Of a stretch of DNA of 64,000 nucleotides, positions 34,523 to 42,166 are shown in pieces (the stretch's first letter is position 1; each line of letters starts with the position of its first letter). The stretch is from an uncultured Saprospiraceae bacterium (GTDB taxonomy: Bacteria; Bacteroidota; Bacteroidia; Chitinophagales; Saprospiraceae), in contig CAKZTD010000128.1 of assembly GCA_937921595.1 (NCBI GenBank), positions 1-64,000 on the forward strand, written 5' to 3'. The notes below the pieces were generated by a model. That model ran no database searches and was not told the DNA's origin. It was given only the letters and a program-made list of their open reading frames with translations. A program made the position numbers and the translations under genes.

Positions 34523-35722
34523 TTATTTATTTACAACCGGAAGCGACGTATAGCCTTTATAAACGACCTCTTCTTCGAAAACGTGATCGGTGTAATCTTT
34601 CTGAATGTTGTAAAGGGTATCTCGTTCGATTGCTTTTCTGCCAACGTCTTTGATCAATTTAACCAGTTCCATGGTACTCATCGCAGGTGCCTGTTCTTCC
34701 GAACCAGCCATCGAATAAATTTTGGTCGTATCATCGATCGTACCATCAATATCATTCACGCCAAATGCCAAAGAAATCTGTGCCGTATTTCGACTAATCA
34801 TAGGCCAGTAAGCTTTGATGTGATCGAAATTATCGAGATAGATTCTACTGATTGCATAATTTCTAAGGTCTTCCACAACGGTAGATTCCGGAACATGAGA
34901 CATTTGATTGTTTTGATTTCTAAACTTCAAAGGAATGAAGGTTTGGAAACCTCCGGTTTTATCTTGCAATGCTCGAAGTTGTTCTAAATGGTGGATACGG
35001 TGTTTGAATTTTTCAATGTGACCATAAAGCATCGTAGCATTTGAACGCATCCCGAGTTTGTGCCATTCCTCATGGATTTGGAGCCATTCTTCACCACTAC
35101 ATTTTCCTCCAGCAATTTCATCCCTGATCTCCGGATGGAAGATTTCTGCACCACCACCAGGCATCGAATCCAAACCTGCTTCCTTCATCAATTTCATCCC
35201 TTCAGCATAGCTTACTTTTCCTTTTTTGAAAATGTAATGATACTCGACAGGGGTGAGGGCTTTGACGTGCAACTCTGGACGATGAGCCTTTATGTTTTTG
35301 AAAAGATCAGCATAGAACTTTAAATCATATTGCGGTAAAACGCCACCAACAATGTGAATTTCCGTAACAGGTTGGTCATCATATTTTTTTACAATGTCCA
35401 TCATCTCTTCCATTGTGTACTCCCAGCCTTCGTCTCGTTTTTTGATCAGTCGACTATAAGAACAAAAAGTACAGGTATATAAACAGACATTGGTTGGCTC
35501 CATATGGAAATTCCTATTAAAATAGGTATTGTTCCCATGTTTCTTTTCACGGATGTGATTGGCCAATGCACCCAGATATCCCAGTTCTGCTTCTTCAAAA
35601 AGAAAGAGACCTTCCTCTTCGCTTATTCTCTTGGAATCCAGTACTTTTTCAGCAATAGCTTTAAGTTCAGGTTTAAGGCTTGGGTCGTTTAAAATAGTTT
35701 GGATACTTGCAGCTTGATTCAT
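34523..35722 (-). CDS. mqnE: Aminofutalosine synthase (radical SAM)
   Basis: A 399-residue radical SAM enzyme counted from the ATG at 35722. The iron-sulfur motif is C80-xxx-C84-xx-C87 (CLYTCTFC). GGVLPQYDLKFYADLF and GGGAEIFHPEIRDEI are typical of the MqnE/MqnC pair, and the length fits MqnE. It joins 3-enolpyruvylbenzoate, the MqnA product, to the SAM-derived adenosyl group to make 6-amino-6-deoxyfutalosine. A GTG six codons upstream lies within the -7 box at 35740-35747, so the ATG is the better start. Confidence 0.88.
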   Translation of the reverse strand: MNQAASIQTILNDPSLKPELKAIAEKVLDSKRISEEEGLFLFEEAELGYLGALANHIREKKHGNNTYFNRNFHMEPTNVCLYTCTFCSYSRLIKKRDEGWEYTMEEMMDIVKKYDDQPVTEIHIVGGVLPQYDLKFYADLFKNIKAHRPELHVKALTPVEYHYIFKKGKVSYAEGMKLMKEAGLDSMPGGGAEIFHPEIRDEIAGGKCSGEEWLQIHEEWHKLGMRSNATMLYGHIEKFKHRIHHLEQLRALQDKTGGFQTFIPLKFRNQNNQMSHVPESTVVEDLRNYAISRIYLDNFDHIKAYWPMISRNTAQISLAFGVNDIDGTIDDTTKIYSMAGSEEQAPAMSTMELVKLIKDVGRKAIERDTLYNIQKDYTDHVFEEEVVYKGYTSLPVVNK

Positions 35723-35739
35723 GTTCGATGATTTTTTCA

Positions 35740-35747
35740 CAAAGATA
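35740..35747 (-). promoter_or_regulatory. -7 box TATCTTTG before mqnE
   Basis: TATCTTTG on the minus strand, ending 17 bases before the mqnE ATG; it heads the unit mqnE, histidine phosphatase, mqnA. Confidence 0.5.
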
Positions 35748-35877
35748 ACAACGTTTCACTACTTTCAGTTTTGATTGAAAGTGTGTTTTTTTGAAATTTT
35801 TACGAAAATAGGGGGCTTTGGTGGAAAAGTGTTATAATGCGGAGTATTTATTTGGTCTTTTTTAGAATTTTTTGAAG

Positions 35878-36771
35878 ATGCTTTCAATATTGATTCCTGT
35901 ATATAATTTTGAGATTGGAGCGCTGGTTCATGACTTGCATGGACAGGCGATTCAGGCTGGGATTGATTTTGAGATCATTTGCTTTGATGATGGATCTAAG
36001 GAACATTTCAGATTGAAAAATAAACCACTTGATCATCTTGATTATGTGTCCTATCATGATTTACCTGAGAACCTGGGGCGTTCTAAAATTCGCAATGAAT
36101 TGGCTAAGGTTGCTCAATATGAATCCTTGCTTTTTATGGATTGTGATTCAAAGGTAGTGTCATCGTATTTTATAAAAAATTATATTGAAGCGATAGAACC
36201 GAAGACTTTAGTATATGGTGGTCGAGTATATAATGCAGAACCTCCAAAAGAACAGGCGCTACGCTTTCACTGGCATTATGGGACTCAACGGGAGCAAGTG
36301 GATTATCGAGAGCGTCAGAACCGACCTTATCATGCATTTCAGACCAATAACTTTTTGGTACCTCGTGCTGTGTTTTTGGAGATTCAATTTGATGAAAATT
36401 TGAGGCAGTATGGACATGAGGATACGCTTTTTGGGTTTGAGTTGAAAAACCGAAAAATAGCCATGAAGCATATTGATAATCCTTTGGAACATATTGGTTT
36501 GGAAAGGGTGGAGGTATTTCTGGATAAGACTCGAAAGGGGATTGAGAATTTGAAGAAAGTGCATCAAGTGTATCCTTTTGTTGAAACTAAACTTCTGATT
36601 GCTTATCAGCGATGTATACAGTTTGGTTTAAAGTATCCGTTGAGATTTATTTTTGGAATGATGAGGGGGAATATTGAAAAGAAATTGAGTAAAGATGGGG
36701 TGAATTTAAGGTGGTTTGATTTTTATAAATTGGGTTTGATGGTGGACATAGAGCTGAAGGAGAAGGTGTGA
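35878..36771 (+). CDS. GT2 family glycosyltransferase
   Basis: A 297-residue GT-A glycosyltransferase starting MLSILIPVYNFE; a TTG two codons earlier is less likely. ICFDDGS is the nucleotide-binding loop, NLGRSKIRNELA follows the family pattern, and LLFMDCDSKV carries the DxD metal site. HEDTLFGFELK provides the acidic ED base motif. The C-terminal 70 residues are basic and may bind the membrane. It precedes a methyltransferase and a GT-C gene on the same strand, suggesting another small glycan cluster, though the spacers are long. Confidence 0.82.
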   Translation: MLSILIPVYNFEIGALVHDLHGQAIQAGIDFEIICFDDGSKEHFRLKNKPLDHLDYVSYHDLPENLGRSKIRNELAKVAQYESLLFMDCDSKVVSSYFIKNYIEAIEPKTLVYGGRVYNAEPPKEQALRFHWHYGTQREQVDYRERQNRPYHAFQTNNFLVPRAVFLEIQFDENLRQYGHEDTLFGFELKNRKIAMKHIDNPLEHIGLERVEVFLDKTRKGIENLKKVHQVYPFVETKLLIAYQRCIQFGLKYPLRFIFGMMRGNIEKKLSKDGVNLRWFDFYKLGLMVDIELKEKV

Positions 36772-36778
36772 TTCGGGG

Positions 36779-36825
36779 ACACGGATTTTCACGGATTTGA
36801 TACACGGATTATCACGGAGGGGGAT
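36779..36825. repeat. Tandem CACGGATT words
   Basis: Two roughly 20-base units, each ACACGGATT...TCACGGA, in the spacer downstream of the GT2 gene. There is no coding potential. Confidence 0.5.
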
Positions 36826-36904
36826 GTAGCTCATGATGATGGTGTGAAGGGAATATGGTTTAAGTATTTTGCTTTTTCGCTATCAAATTACCTTGAGGGC
36901 TTCA

Positions 36905-36978
36905 GATAATTAGGTAACTCTCTTTGACAACATGACTAGATGACTACTTGCTTTCTTGACTACCTGATATACTTGTTT
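36905..36978. repeat. Eight-base period TGACTACx array with flanking complementarity
   Basis: Near-copies of TGACTACT occur every 8 bases (TGACAACA, TGACTAGA, TGACTACT, TGCTTTCT, TGACTACC, TGATATAC), and the flanks AATTAGGTAACTC and GACTACCTGATAT are partly complementary, so the whole can fold. Confidence 0.45.
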
Positions 36979-36984
36979 TTTCCT

Positions 36985-36992
36985 TATCTTCG
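36985..36992 (+). promoter_or_regulatory. Possible -7 box TATCTTCG
   Basis: One mismatch from TAnnTTTG, 23 bases before the ATG of the methyltransferase. No good -33 box. Confidence 0.3.
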
Positions 36993-37015
36993 CCGCCAGA
37001 AAATAAACAGACTCT

Positions 37016-37933
37016 ATGATCAAAAAGTGGGTGCTTAAAGCGATTGTGCAAAAGACTATTTCCTTCCTGCCGGGGAGTCACCGGATCAATTTCCTTTTTC
37101 AAAAACATATCACTAAAGGAGTTCAACTATCCGAGTATTATTTTGAGGATCGTTTGATTCATGCTCGAAAGCATTTGGCGAATTTTGATCAATATTCTGA
37201 AAGGAAATTAGAGACTACTTTGGAATTGGGAACAGGCTGGTATCCGGTTGTACCGATTACTCTTTTTCTTCGTGGAGCGGAACAAATTAATACGGTTGAT
37301 ATTAGTGGCCTGACAGATAAGGAAAAGGTATTGACGACGATTGATTGGTTTTTGAAATATCATGAGCAAGGTAAATTAGCGGAGTATCTGAATCCTGCTG
37401 CGGAACGTTTAGCTGTTTTGAAAAAAATTAAAAAAAATCCGTCGAATTATACTTTTCAGGAGATGCTTGATGCGTTAAATATTCAGTATACGATTATGGA
37501 TATTCGAAAGATTGAGATAGATCAAGGGAGCATTGATTTGGTGCATTCGAATAATACTTTTGAGCATGTATATCCGGAGGTGCTGAAAGGGATTTTGGAG
37601 AAGTTTAAGACCTTGGTTCATCCACAAGGAATACAATCACATTTCATTGATATGTCTGATCATTTTGCCCATTTTGATCACTCTATTAATATCTATAATT
37701 TCCTAAAATACTCAGATAAGACTTGGGATCGAATTGATAATTCTGTTCAGCCTCAGAATAGATGGCGGCTAAGTGAATATGAAGAACTTTATGATTCTTT
37801 GGGAATTTCGATCACTGCGGTGGATGCAAGACCTGGAGATATGCAATTGTTGAATACGATTCAGCTTGATGATAAATACCATTCTTTTGATAAAAAGGAT
37901 CTGGCGATTAGCCATGCTTATATGGTGTCTTGA
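37016..37933 (+). CDS. Class I SAM-dependent methyltransferase-like protein
   Basis: A 305-residue protein with the glycine motif TLELGTGWYPVVP (about residue 66) and, well downstream, IDLVHSNNTFEHVYPEVL, the acidic-loop/EHV signature of methyltransferases. A long helical insertion of about 80 residues separates these two motifs. The N-terminal 50 residues are basic. It lies in a glycan-type group (GT2 upstream, GT-C downstream). The substrate is unknown. Confidence 0.72.
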   Translation: MIKKWVLKAIVQKTISFLPGSHRINFLFQKHITKGVQLSEYYFEDRLIHARKHLANFDQYSERKLETTLELGTGWYPVVPITLFLRGAEQINTVDISGLTDKEKVLTTIDWFLKYHEQGKLAEYLNPAAERLAVLKKIKKNPSNYTFQEMLDALNIQYTIMDIRKIEIDQGSIDLVHSNNTFEHVYPEVLKGILEKFKTLVHPQGIQSHFIDMSDHFAHFDHSINIYNFLKYSDKTWDRIDNSVQPQNRWRLSEYEELYDSLGISITAVDARPGDMQLLNTIQLDDKYHSFDKKDLAISHAYMVS

Positions 37934-37943
37934 GGAATGTGAG

Positions 37944-38025
37944 AATGAGTGAATGAGTGAATGGGGGGAAGAGTCTATAGTATCCTGCTGTCGTTTGAGT
38001 TAAGTTATTTACTCCTTCGCTCATT
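37944..38025. repeat. Inverted repeat of TGAGTGAA words
   Basis: AATGAGTGAATGAGTGAAT (37944-37962) and ATTTACTCCTTCGCTCATT (38007-38025) pair at 16 of 19 positions. It is the same type as the element at 11057-11158, here between two genes on the same strand. Confidence 0.6.
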
Positions 38026-38042
38026 GAAAATATCTAGAGAGG

Positions 38043-39512
38043 ATGATAAAATCATTGGATAAAAAAGGTTTTTTCTTTTGGTTGGCGGTCTCGATCATTG
38101 TATTGGGAATGGGGCTCAGGATATTGATGTATGTACAGAATCGTTCTTTGTTTATTGATGAAGCTTGTTTGAGTAGTCAATTGATAGAACGTACCTACGG
38201 AGGCTTGTTTGAAAATTTGGAATACCAATACGCACCACCATTTTTTGCCATTGCTGAAAAAGCGATGGTGGAAATATTAGGTCCAAATGAATATGCATTG
38301 CGATTGTTTCCATTATTAGCTGCATTGCTTGGGTTGGTTTTGTTTTATCGCCTTTGTTCTAAGTTTTTACCTGACCGATATTTGATCTTTCCTTTGTTTT
38401 TATTTTCTTTTGGAATGCCTTTGTTGCAATACGCAACGGAAGTCAAACAATATTCTTCAGATATATTGGTAACGATACTTTTGTTGCTATTGAGCTTTCG
38501 TTGGAAGGTAGAGGATTTGAATTTCAGGAAGGCCATCTGGTGGGCTTTGATTGGGAGTTTTGTAGTTTGGTTTTCTATGCCAGGTGTATTTATGCTATTC
38601 GGATTGGGGATCTTTTACTTGTATGAAATTTATAAAAAACAGCTTTATGATAATGCTGTTTATATTCTTGTACCAATTGGTTTATGGTTATTGAGTTTTG
38701 GTATTTATTATTTTACAATCATCCGAAAAGACATAGGTCTTGAAAATCTAGAAGACTACCATGGTCGATTTTTTCTACCTTTACTTCCAACGAATCTGGA
38801 GGAATTAACTCAGTTCGGAGAGATTATAATTACCTTTTTTAGAACTGCGATTGGAGCAACTATTTTGGAATTAAGTTTCGGAGTACTGACATTTTTTTTG
38901 GCATTATATACTTTTTGGAAAAAGGACTTTTCGAAAGTCATCATCTTTACCTTACCGATACTAGCAGCAATGATTGCATCCGGTTTGAAGTTGTATTCCT
39001 TGATCCCTAGACTGACTTTGTTTTTTATGCCGATTCTAATTTTGCTGATTGGAATTGGTCAGGAAAGAATATTTGAAAGAATATCGACTAAATGGAAATG
39101 GCTGCTAATAATGCCATTGCTTGTCATCGTGTTTAATCAAAAAGGATATCAATACTTTTATAATCGATTTTCGCTTGAAGAAATGAGGCCGGTTCTTTAT
39201 CAAGTCGCAGAAAAACGAAAAGAAGGAGATGCGGCATTTTTATTTGTTCATGGGAAACATTCTTATCATTTTTATGCAAATCATTATCAAGATGCCGAGC
39301 GATTAAAGATTCCAAATATTGTAATTGAAGAATGGGACGATCAATTGGAAAACATCGAAATTCCAAAGGGGGATCGATTATGGCTGGTGTTTTCTCATGC
39401 TGAAAAGGACGAAATTGCTCAGTATACCGCATTTTTTCAAAAAGAATATAGAACCTTGGATATATTTGAGGCAAAAAGTGGTGCTGCAGTATTATTAGAG
39501 CTGAAAAAATAA
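38043..39512 (+). CDS. GT-C (GT39-like) membrane glycosyltransferase
   Basis: A 489-residue polytopic inner-membrane protein with about ten helices. The first periplasmic loop has SLFIDEACLS, the acidic DE motif typical of GT39/ArnT-type transferases that use polyprenyl-phosphate sugars. TEVKQYSSDI in the following loop is another conserved feature of this group. The C-terminal soluble part of about 110 residues (from FSLEEMRP) is periplasmic. It is the last gene of the GT2-methyltransferase-GT-C set. The acceptor is unknown. Confidence 0.75.
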   Translation: MIKSLDKKGFFFWLAVSIIVLGMGLRILMYVQNRSLFIDEACLSSQLIERTYGGLFENLEYQYAPPFFAIAEKAMVEILGPNEYALRLFPLLAALLGLVLFYRLCSKFLPDRYLIFPLFLFSFGMPLLQYATEVKQYSSDILVTILLLLLSFRWKVEDLNFRKAIWWALIGSFVVWFSMPGVFMLFGLGIFYLYEIYKKQLYDNAVYILVPIGLWLLSFGIYYFTIIRKDIGLENLEDYHGRFFLPLLPTNLEELTQFGEIIITFFRTAIGATILELSFGVLTFFLALYTFWKKDFSKVIIFTLPILAAMIASGLKLYSLIPRLTLFFMPILILLIGIGQERIFERISTKWKWLLIMPLLVIVFNQKGYQYFYNRFSLEEMRPVLYQVAEKRKEGDAAFLFVHGKHSYHFYANHYQDAERLKIPNIVIEEWDDQLENIEIPKGDRLWLVFSHAEKDEIAQYTAFFQKEYRTLDIFEAKSGAAVLLELKK

Positions 39513-39571
39513 AATTTAGTCCACTTCGCAAGAAAAAGAGAGAAAGGTTTATGTTAAAAGTAATTTCCTCT

Positions 39572-39579
39572 TATTTTTG
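39572..39579 (+). promoter_or_regulatory. -7 box TATTTTTG before DUF6580 gene
   Basis: A TAnnTTTG match; GGTTTATG 20 bases upstream is an imperfect -33 box. The leader is about 85 bases. Confidence 0.4.
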
Positions 39580-39663
39580 TGCATCTAAGGAATGGATCAA
39601 AATAAATTATTGGTAATTCCTTCTAGTAACTTAATAAAGAAATTGATTAAAAAATCATAGATA

Positions 39664-40254
39664 ATGAATAAAGAAAAGAGAAATCTTAATGCGAGTGTAA
39701 TCATCACCATGATATTTGGAGCTGCGTGTTTCAGATTTATTGATATTGCACCTAATTTTTCACCAATAGCAGGAATGTCTTTATTTGGAGCAGCTTACCT
39801 TTCCAAAAAGTATTTGGCTTTGATCATTCCTTTCCTTGCCTTATGGATTTCTAATCTGGTATTAGATAATATATTTTATGCTCAATACTATGAAGGTTTT
39901 CAATGGTTTAGCCAGCCTTATGTGTTTATTGGTTTTATAGCGATTGTTTTGATGGGCTTTGGGCTTTTAAAGAAAGTGAGTTTTGCTAGAGTTTTGGGAG
40001 CTAGTTTATCGGCTTCTGTGATCTTCTTTTTGATAAGTAATTTTGGTTCTTGGTTAGGTGATCCAATTTATACAAAAGATTTTACGGGGTTGCTTACTGC
40101 TTATGCTGCGGGTATTCCTTTTATTTTTGGTTCAGGAGCAGAACCTTACTTCTTTTTGAATGGAGTATTTGGTGATTTGTTCTTTACTGGATTTCTATTT
40201 GGAACTTTTGAATTAGTGAAATTGAATTTCCCAAAATTGGCTTTCGCGAAATAA
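39664..40254 (+). CDS. DUF6580 membrane protein
   Basis: A 196-residue protein with about six membrane helices. The opening RFIDIAPNFSPIAGMSLFGAAYL and FGSWLGDPIYTKDFTGLLTAYAAGIPF are hallmarks of the DUF6580 family, which resembles the substrate-binding (S) components of ECF-type vitamin transporters. The substrate is not known and no energising module is nearby. It has its own promoter and a strong terminator. Confidence 0.78.
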   Translation: MNKEKRNLNASVIITMIFGAACFRFIDIAPNFSPIAGMSLFGAAYLSKKYLALIIPFLALWISNLVLDNIFYAQYYEGFQWFSQPYVFIGFIAIVLMGFGLLKKVSFARVLGASLSASVIFFLISNFGSWLGDPIYTKDFTGLLTAYAAGIPFIFGSGAEPYFFLNGVFGDLFFTGFLFGTFELVKLNFPKLAFAK

Positions 40255-40297
40255 AGGAAACTTTCTAAACGATTCTATCCTGCTGAAAAGCAAATGA

Positions 40298-40332
40298 AAA
40301 TACCAAACTATAATGTAGTTTGGTATTTTTGT
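40298..40332 (+). terminator. Terminator of the DUF6580 gene
   Basis: ATACCAAACTA (40300-40310) and TAGTTTGGTAT (40316-40326) form a perfect stem with a 5-base loop, followed by T residues. Confidence 0.85.
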
Positions 40333-40353
40333 TTTAATAAGAAAATATAAACC

Positions 40354-40524
40354 TTGGATAAGAAAAAGAAATTCTCCCCTAATGACCCTTTAGTGCTGAA
40401 TGTCGATTATTACATTGAGCATGGAAACTATGTATTCACGGCACATTATCTGGAGAAAAGAGGGTATTGCTGTGGGAATGGATGTAGGCATTGTCCTTAT
40501 TCAGGGGGAAGAGATGAGGAGTGA
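40354..40524 (+). CDS. DUF5522 small cysteine-rich protein
   Basis: A 56-residue protein that reads as a complete DUF5522 domain: YYIEHGNYVFTAHYLEKRGY is followed by CCGNGCRHCPY, where four cysteines and a histidine look like a metal site. The start appears to be TTG at 40354, because a stop codon in the same frame sits immediately upstream and there is no ATG. The family is common in Bacteroidota and is uncharacterised. The frame is short but the motif is unmistakable. Confidence 0.78.
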   Translation: MDKKKKFSPNDPLVLNVDYYIEHGNYVFTAHYLEKRGYCCGNGCRHCPYSGGRDEE

Positions 40525-40593
40525 GGAGGCTTAGGGTTTTATTCTAGAAGAAGAAGAGCGCATTATTGAAAGATTAGATACTTGCTAAAAATA

Positions 40594-40632
40594 AAACTGG
40601 TCATTAGTAAATTGTTACTAATGACCAGTTTT
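40594..40632. terminator. Bidirectional terminator
   Basis: AAACTGGTCATTAGTAA (40594-40610) and TTACTAATGACCAGTTT (40615-40631) make a perfect 17-bp stem with a 4-base loop, with T runs on both sides. It serves the DUF5522 gene and the converging thioredoxin gene. Confidence 0.85.
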
Positions 40633-40672
40633 TATAAGTATACTAAGCTTTAAAAGCTAAGTTGGGTATAAT

Positions 40673-41809
40673 TTATAGCAATTTCAAAATCTCTTGTTCC
40701 AATGTAAATCTTGGATCGAGTGCTGCGATTTTTCCATCACGATCGATTAAGAATGTTTTAGGAATAGATCGAACACCATAAGTTTTGGCAGCGATAGAAT
40801 TCCAGTATTGAAGATCACTTACATGATTATTCCATTCTAGATTGTCTTTTTCGATGGCAGCTTCCCAACGTTTTCTAGCAGCATTCATTTGATCATCTAC
40901 TTCCTCCTGAGTTTTAAAACGATTCATCAATCTTGGATTGATTCCGTCTAGAGAAACACTATAAACAGTGAATCCTTTGTCTTTATATTTTTTATAAGTA
41001 TCTACAACATGAGGATTGGCTTTACGACAAGGTCCACACCAACTAGCCCAGAAGTCAAGTAAAACGATTTTACCTTTAAGATCAGAAAGCGCAATTTCTT
41101 TTCCATTTGGATCAGATAATTTAATTTCTGGAGCTGGCTTTCCAACTTTAATCAATTCTTTAGCTTGCATCTGAGCAATACTTGCTTGCACTTGTCCAAC
41201 CAATGTATTGAAGTCTGTTGCGTATTTAGAACCTGGAAGCTCTTTATTCAATTTGTCATTAGCGCCCTGAATTACAGCTAATTTATTCGGGTTATTCATA
41301 AATCTAGTCATTGCTACAAAAGCTGCGGCAAGGCTATTTTTTTCTGATTTGATGTATGCTTCAGAAGCAGATTCATTGATGCTTCGATCAGCAAGACCTT
41401 TCATGTGTTTATGAAATGCGATAGATTCGTCTGCACCAGTCATGGTATAACCGTATTTATCGAAAGTTTTCATATCACCATTTATAGTGATAACCTTTTC
41501 TGAGCCATTCAAGATTAGGAATGTTTTCTTTGCACCGACTCTCATTCGGTAAATTCCAGCTTCCAAAGGGTCTTCAATATTTAAGACAAAATTCCCATTA
41601 CCGTCGATGTCGGTTTTAGGATACATGAAATTGGAATTATCAAAATTAATCTTATCAAAATAAAAGGATAAGTTATTAGCATTTGCAATCACTCCTTTGA
41701 TAGTCAGCCCACCAGTATTGATGGATGCACCAGCAGAAGAATCACAACTCATTTGAAATGAAAGTGCACTGATGCCAAGGATAAAGAGCAGATAATTTAA
41801 TTTTTTCAT
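40673..41809 (-). CDS. TlpA-like thioredoxin-fold lipoprotein with DUF4369-type N-terminus
   Basis: A 378-residue envelope protein. The signal peptide ends in MSC (possible lipidated Cys 22). Residues about 35-115 are a beta-rich DUF4369-type domain (TIKGVIANANNLSFYFD), followed by a helical linker. Residues about 225-378 are a TlpA/ResA-like thioredoxin domain with the active site W257-C258-G-P-C261, APEIKLSDPNGKEIALSDLKGK before it, and the cis-proline strand SIPKTFLID. It should act as a periplasmic thiol-disulfide oxidoreductase. A full promoter lies about 120 bases upstream and a strong terminator downstream, so it is a single unit. Confidence 0.87.
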   Translation of the reverse strand: MKKLNYLLFILGISALSFQMSCDSSAGASINTGGLTIKGVIANANNLSFYFDKINFDNSNFMYPKTDIDGNGNFVLNIEDPLEAGIYRMRVGAKKTFLILNGSEKVITINGDMKTFDKYGYTMTGADESIAFHKHMKGLADRSINESASEAYIKSEKNSLAAAFVAMTRFMNNPNKLAVIQGANDKLNKELPGSKYATDFNTLVGQVQASIAQMQAKELIKVGKPAPEIKLSDPNGKEIALSDLKGKIVLLDFWASWCGPCRKANPHVVDTYKKYKDKGFTVYSVSLDGINPRLMNRFKTQEEVDDQMNAARKRWEAAIEKDNLEWNNHVSDLQYWNSIAAKTYGVRSIPKTFLIDRDGKIAALDPRFTLEQEILKLL

Positions 41810-41926
41810 TATCGATATGTTTTTATTACTTTGAAAATAGTGATAGCGATCTTTGAATCTCTACCATCTAAGGCTTATTGATCCAAAAATATATCCAAAA
41901 ACGGGAAGGTTTTAAGTTTTGTTTTG

Positions 41927-41961
41927 CAAAGATAAGTAAAGGACAGAAAAAATAATACAAA
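41927..41961 (-). promoter_or_regulatory. Promoter for the TlpA-like gene
   Basis: On the minus strand TTTG (complement of 41958-41961), a 23-base spacer and TATCTTTG (complement of 41927-41934), followed by CA. The same spacing occurs at 5107-5141. Confidence 0.55.
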
Positions 41962-42012
41962 TGAGATAAATGATTCTTACTTGAATGTATTCAATGTTAC
42001 AATAATCCGAGG

Positions 42013-42062
42013 TTCAGTATTCGGTATTCGGGCTCTTCTAATGCCAAACACCGAATACTGAA
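42013..42062. repeat. Perfect 13-bp inverted repeat
   Basis: TTCAGTATTCGGT (42013-42025) and ACCGAATACTGAA (42050-42062) with a 24-base loop; the loop begins with another ATTCGG copy, so the arms are made of a 7-base repeated word. Confidence 0.6.
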
Positions 42063-42166
42063 TACCGTTTACACTCGGCATAAAATCAAGCTATTTGGGA
42101 CTATACTAATACCTTTTTTAACCTGATGTTATAATTTATTTTCATCATGATCATCCATTCTTTATC

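Larger units (their letters stand above)
41810..42166. other. Intergenic region with promoter and inverted repeat
   Basis: No gene. It holds the thioredoxin promoter (41927-41961) and a perfect 13-bp inverted repeat of CAGTATTCGGTATTCGG-type words (42013-42062), presumably at the 3' end of the DUF3857 gene. Confidence 0.5.

Noticed and set aside
34469..34987. Long plus-strand frame of 172 codons
   Set aside because: It is antisense to mqnE, whose radical SAM motif and length leave no doubt about the coding strand.
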